From positions 26,373-62,816 of the forward strand of contig PLFB01000232.1 of assembly GCA_003137135.1 (NCBI GenBank): a stretch of DNA of 36,444 nucleotides, read 5' to 3'. The notes beneath the pieces are model-generated. The model was not told the DNA's origin, did no database searches, and was given only the letters and a program-made list of their open reading frames with translations. Made by a program: the position numbers and the translations under genes. Numbering within the stretch: the stretch's first letter is position 1; each line of letters begins with the position of its first letter. Of the stretch, positions 33,896-36,444 are shown one piece after another. This DNA is from Acetobacteraceae bacterium (lineage in GTDB: Bacteria > Pseudomonadota > Alphaproteobacteria > Acetobacterales > Acetobacteraceae).

Positions 33896-34297
33896 ATGGC
33901 CGATCTCGAAAAAAACAAAGCCGTGTGCCGAGAATTTTTGGGTCATCTGGCGAAGTTGGACATTCCCGCCGCACTGGCCTGCGTGACCGATGACGTGGTC
34001 TGGTGGGTCCAGGGCGACTGGCCGAACGGCAATGAGCATCATGGCAAAGCCGGCATTGCACAGCTTTTTGGCAATGTATCGGATATCCTGATCGGGGACT
34101 TAAATTTTGAGTTCGGCGCGCTCACCGCCGAGGACGATCGCGTCGCGGTGGAAATGCGCTCCCTTGCCGAATTCCGGAATGGCAAAACCTATAACAACAC
34201 CTATCACTATCTTTTCACCATAAGGGACGGAAAGATCGCGAAGGGCAAGGAGTATCTCGATACCAAGCATCTCGTCGAGACGGTGTTTTCCTCATGA
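33896..34297 (+). CDS. NTF2-like (SnoaL/KSI-type) protein
   Basis: This 133-aa protein of the nuclear-transport-factor-2 fold has CREFLGHLAKLDIPAALACVTDDVVWWVQG and TYHYLFTIRDGKIAKGKEYLDTKHLVETVF, the pattern of SnoaL-like and ketosteroid-isomerase-like proteins. Asp and His residues in the pocket (DDVVWW, YHYLF) could act as base or binding residues, but none can be assigned. CCGGAGGCAGTCGAC precedes the ATG. It starts 39 bp after the transporter and overlaps the next NTF2-like gene by ATGA. Confidence 0.87.
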   Translation: MADLEKNKAVCREFLGHLAKLDIPAALACVTDDVVWWVQGDWPNGNEHHGKAGIAQLFGNVSDILIGDLNFEFGALTAEDDRVAVEMRSLAEFRNGKTYNNTYHYLFTIRDGKIAKGKEYLDTKHLVETVFSS

Positions 34298-34749
34298 TCG
34301 CGGGGGAAACCAGCTTGCAGATCATGGCCGATGAGTGGGCGTTGCTGCGCCTCTCATGGCTCTACGCGCGCGCCATGGATCGTAACGAGCCGGACACTCT
34401 GGCGGCGATTTTTACCGCGGACGCCAAACTGGAGGGGGATTGGTTCAAAGTGGAGGGCATCGAACAGATCAAGCAACTGCCGACGGGTTTGAGCAAGCGC
34501 TATGCCGGGATGATGCACACCGTGCATAATCAAACGGTGGACATCGCCGATGACCGCGCGGCAGGCGAGACCTATTGCCTCGCGCACCACCTGATCGAGG
34601 GCGAAGGCCGCGGCGGACCGACGATTTTCGACATGGGCATCCGCTATTGGAGCCGCTGGGTCCGTATCGATGGAGCCTGGCGTTTCGCGCACCGCCAGGT
34701 CACGCTGGACTGGACCGAAATCAGGCCGGCCCGGCGCACTCTGGCCTGA
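34294..34749 (+). CDS. NTF2-like (SnoaL_4-type) protein
   Basis: This 151-aa NTF2-fold protein opens with EWALLRLSWLYARAMDRNEPDTLAAIFTADAKLEG, followed by MMHTVHNQTVDIADDRAAGETYCLAHH and YWSRWVRIDGAWRFAHRQVTLDW. This is the bile-acid 7-alpha-dehydratase/SnoaL_4-like pattern, including a Tyr near the start, an HTVHN histidine and a later HH. Members include dehydratases of cyclic alcohols. It overlaps the preceding NTF2-like gene by 4 nt, so the two may form a heteromer or act on successive intermediates. An SDR follows after 24 bp. Confidence 0.86.
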   Translation: MIAGETSLQIMADEWALLRLSWLYARAMDRNEPDTLAAIFTADAKLEGDWFKVEGIEQIKQLPTGLSKRYAGMMHTVHNQTVDIADDRAAGETYCLAHHLIEGEGRGGPTIFDMGIRYWSRWVRIDGAWRFAHRQVTLDWTEIRPARRTLA

Positions 34750-34773
34750 AGCCGTTTATCATAGGGGATTGCC

Positions 34774-35547
34774 GTGGATCAGTTGTTTGACATTTCGGGC
34801 GGGACGGCACTCATCACCGGCGGCACCGGGGATATCGGCCGCGCCATCGCGGATTTTTTTGTCCGGCGCGGCGTAAAAACCTATATCTGCGCCCGCAACG
34901 CGCAAAGCTGCGCGGACACGGCGGCTGAATTGTCGCGGCACGGCGAATGCCATGGCGTGCAGGCCGATCTTGGCAGCCTCGCCGGCATGCAGCGTCTTGC
35001 CGCCGAAATTTCGGGCCGCGAGGATCGCGTGGATATTCTGGTGAACAATGCCGGCGCTGTGCATTATGCCGGGATCGATGTGTTTCCGGAAAGCGCCTGG
35101 GATGAGGTGTTCGACCTCAATCTGAAGGCGCCGTTCTTTCTCGCCCAGGCGTTTCTGCCCCTGCTGCGCAAGGCTGGCACCAGCGCCCGTCCGGCGCGGA
35201 TCATCAATATTGGGTCATCCGCCGGCAGCCAGGTCTCCGCCAACGAAGCCTACGCCTATTCGACGTCGAAATCCGCCCTGAATTACCTGACGCGCAAGAT
35301 CGCGCGCCGGCTGTCCAAAGAAAACATTACCGTCAACATGGTCGCACCCGGGCCGGTGGATGCAGGACTGATGAGCAAAATGGATGAAGCTTTCAGAAAA
35401 TCGGTGCGGGATGACATTCCGCTGGGGCGGATGGCGACGCCCGACGAGGTCGCCGCCGCGGTGGTTTTTCTGGCATCGCCGGCCGCCGCCTATCTGACGG
35501 GCGTGATTCTTCCCGTCGATGGCGGGGTGACGGGCTGCATGCGTTAG
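34774..35547 (+). CDS. SDR-family oxidoreductase (RhlG/FabG-like)
   Basis: This 257-aa classical SDR has ITGGTGDIGRAIA (cofactor loop), ARNAQSC after the second strand (Arg favours NADP), NNAG, the Ser in GSSAGSQVSANE and the YSTSK active-site pair. The C terminus is YLTGVILPVDGGVTG. ARIINIGSSAG and YAYSTSKSALNYLTR are like RhlG-type beta-ketoacyl reductases. The start is GTG at 34774 after ATAGGGGATTGCC; no ATG fits. Its neighbours on both sides are NTF2-like genes, so a dehydrogenation coupled to isomerisation or dehydration is a reasonable guess. Confidence 0.91.
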   Translation: MDQLFDISGGTALITGGTGDIGRAIADFFVRRGVKTYICARNAQSCADTAAELSRHGECHGVQADLGSLAGMQRLAAEISGREDRVDILVNNAGAVHYAGIDVFPESAWDEVFDLNLKAPFFLAQAFLPLLRKAGTSARPARIINIGSSAGSQVSANEAYAYSTSKSALNYLTRKIARRLSKENITVNMVAPGPVDAGLMSKMDEAFRKSVRDDIPLGRMATPDEVAAAVVFLASPAAAYLTGVILPVDGGVTGCMR

Positions 35548-35590
35548 CGAAACTTTCTCTAATCAGTGTCTGGCCGAAATGGAGACGATG

Positions 35591-36040
35591 ATGAGCCTCA
35601 CGACGAAAAGCGAGACCGGCGCGATCGGGCTGCGCGCCTTGCAATGTCTCTCGGCGCGCGACATGGCGGGGCTTCGCGCGCTGCTCGCGGATGACACCGT
35701 CGTCGAATGGCCGTTTGCCGGACGCAAGATCGCGACATTCCACGGCGGCGATACCGCGATCAAAATGTTCAGCCCGATTCAGGTATTTGCGAGCTTTGAG
35801 CTGAACATCACGGATATCCATGAACTGCCGGAGGCAGGGACCGTCGTGCTGGAGGGGCATTCTCACGGGAGCTTCGGGGACGGACGGCCGGATTATGTCA
35901 ATCGCTACGTTTTTATTCTGCGCATCGCCGGCGGAAAGGTTACGCGCTGGCGCGAGTATTTCAATCCGATCGAAGGCGGCAAGGCTTTTGGCCGGCCCGA
36001 TGAACGCGGCGTCACGCCGGTCGCGGTTTTGCCGGCGTGA
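35591..36040 (+). CDS. NTF2-like (SnoaL) protein
   Basis: This NTF2-fold protein of about 149 aa has GLRALQCLSARDMAGLRALLADDTVVEWPFAG, the PhzA/PhzB- or KSI-like opening, and NRYVFILRIAGGKVTRWREYFNPIEGGKAFG at the end. The start at 35591 (MSLTT) is chosen because GGAGA lies 6 nt upstream; ATGs at 35579 and 35588 are alternatives. It is 43 bp after the SDR and ends just before a MarR gene. Its reaction is unknown. Confidence 0.85.
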   Translation: MSLTTKSETGAIGLRALQCLSARDMAGLRALLADDTVVEWPFAGRKIATFHGGDTAIKMFSPIQVFASFELNITDIHELPEAGTVVLEGHSHGSFGDGRPDYVNRYVFILRIAGGKVTRWREYFNPIEGGKAFGRPDERGVTPVAVLPA

Positions 36041-36067
36041 AACCGCCGTGCATGAAAAAGCTTTGAC

Positions 36068-36444
36068 GTGGCCCGCGGGGAGGTTACGGGAAAGCAACAA
36101 AAACCGGCGGCCGGCCGGCGCGTGGCGAGGCTGGATGCGGACGTCAATCCGCCCGGTTTACCGGAAACCGGCGCGGCGCGGGATTTGAGGATTGGGTTTT
36201 TGATCCACGACGCCTCGCGGATGCGGCGCAACGCATTCGACCATTTCATGAAGCCGATGGGCATTACGCGTTCGCAATGGTGGGTCATCGCGCATCTCTC
36301 GCGCAAGGACGGCATGGTCCAGACCGAGCTTGCGGGCCTGCTGGATATCGGCAAGGTCACGCTGGGCGGGCTGGTGGACCGGCTCGGACAGGGCGGCTGG
36401 GTTGAGCGCCGGCAGGATGCCGATGACCGCCGCGCAAGGCGGGT
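36068..36444 (+). CDS. MarR-family regulator, 3-prime truncated by window edge
   Basis: This open frame is missing from the ORF track. It has the MarR core RDLRIGFLIHDASRMRR, TRSQWWVIAHLSRKDGM, VTLGGLVDRLGQGGWVERR and DRRARR, and is about three-quarters identical over roughly 84 residues to the regulator at 2191. The frame is open from about 36056. The first credible start is GTG at 36068; GTG at 36122 is an alternative, and no ATG precedes the conserved core. GGGGAGG at 36077-36083 would suit neither exactly, so the start stays uncertain. The gene runs off the window end. Confidence 0.82.
   Translation, partial: MARGEVTGKQQKPAAGRRVARLDADVNPPGLPETGAARDLRIGFLIHDASRMRRNAFDHFMKPMGITRSQWWVIAHLSRKDGMVQTELAGLLDIGKVTLGGLVDRLGQGGWVERRQDADDRRARR

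Noticed and set aside
1-36444. Possible insertion sequences, integrase, tRNA or CRISPR
   Set aside because: No transposase-like or integrase-like protein, no tRNA-like cloverleaf and no regularly spaced repeat were seen on either strand.

Overview
The window is a dense, GC-rich catabolic gene region from what looks like an alphaproteobacterium. The codon usage, the DUF1302/DUF1329/RND module and the repeated AT-rich intergenic hairpins (GTTACTTTTTT/AAAAAAGTAAC type, flanked by AAAGCAG and AAAAAACTTTTG) remind me of Acetobacteraceae such as Acidiphilium or Acidocella. That placement is a moderate-confidence inference from memory, because no rRNA or taxonomic marker gene is present. I see no tRNA, rRNA, CRISPR array, transposase or phage gene.

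Layout. (1) 67-1903, minus strand: a Rieske ring-hydroxylating oxygenase, alpha then beta. (2) 2191-4459: a MarR regulator and an aldehyde dehydrogenase, with an 8-bp-arm inverted repeat in front of the dehydrogenase. (3) 4764-15483: one long, tightly packed plus-strand run. It encodes an HMG-CoA-synthase-like/DUF35 fusion, an SCP2-type thiolase, a MaoC dehydratase, a CitE-like CoA-ester lyase, an acyl-CoA dehydrogenase, an MFE-2-like SDR and hydratase-2 pair, a BKACE (DUF849) enzyme, an acyl-CoA ligase, an enoyl-CoA hydratase/isomerase-family protein and a small ABM-fold protein. (4) 15599-18195: a luciferase-like monooxygenase, an SDR and a VOC protein. (5) 18263-21944: an NTF2-like protein and a LysR regulator (minus strand), divergent from an FAD aromatic hydroxylase and a DUF1330 protein. 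(6) 22054-26566: a second Rieske alpha/beta pair, a cytochrome P450, an exported NTF2-like protein and an SDR. (7) 27040-33856: an envelope module of a DUF1302 outer-membrane protein, a DUF1329 protein, a YCF48/BNR-repeat protein and an RND/MMPL transporter. (8) 33896-36040: two NTF2-like proteins, an SDR and a third NTF2-like protein. (9) 36068-end: a second MarR gene, cut by the window edge and about three-quarters identical to the first.

Taken together the genes fit uptake or efflux of a hydrophobic, probably cyclic compound (aromatic, terpenoid or steroid-like). Oxygenation by Rieske, P450, FAD and flavin enzymes would be followed by dehydrogenation and isomerisation by SDR, ALDH and NTF2-fold enzymes, CoA activation, and beta-oxidation-like breakdown with three different carbon-carbon cleaving CoA enzymes. 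The substrate cannot be read from the sequence. No ferredoxin or reductase for the Rieske or P450 enzymes is encoded here, so electron-transfer partners must lie elsewhere. The most unusual single item is the HMGCS-like/DUF35 fusion, which appears to have lost both the nucleophilic cysteine and the DUF35 zinc-ribbon cysteines and is translationally coupled to a thiolase.
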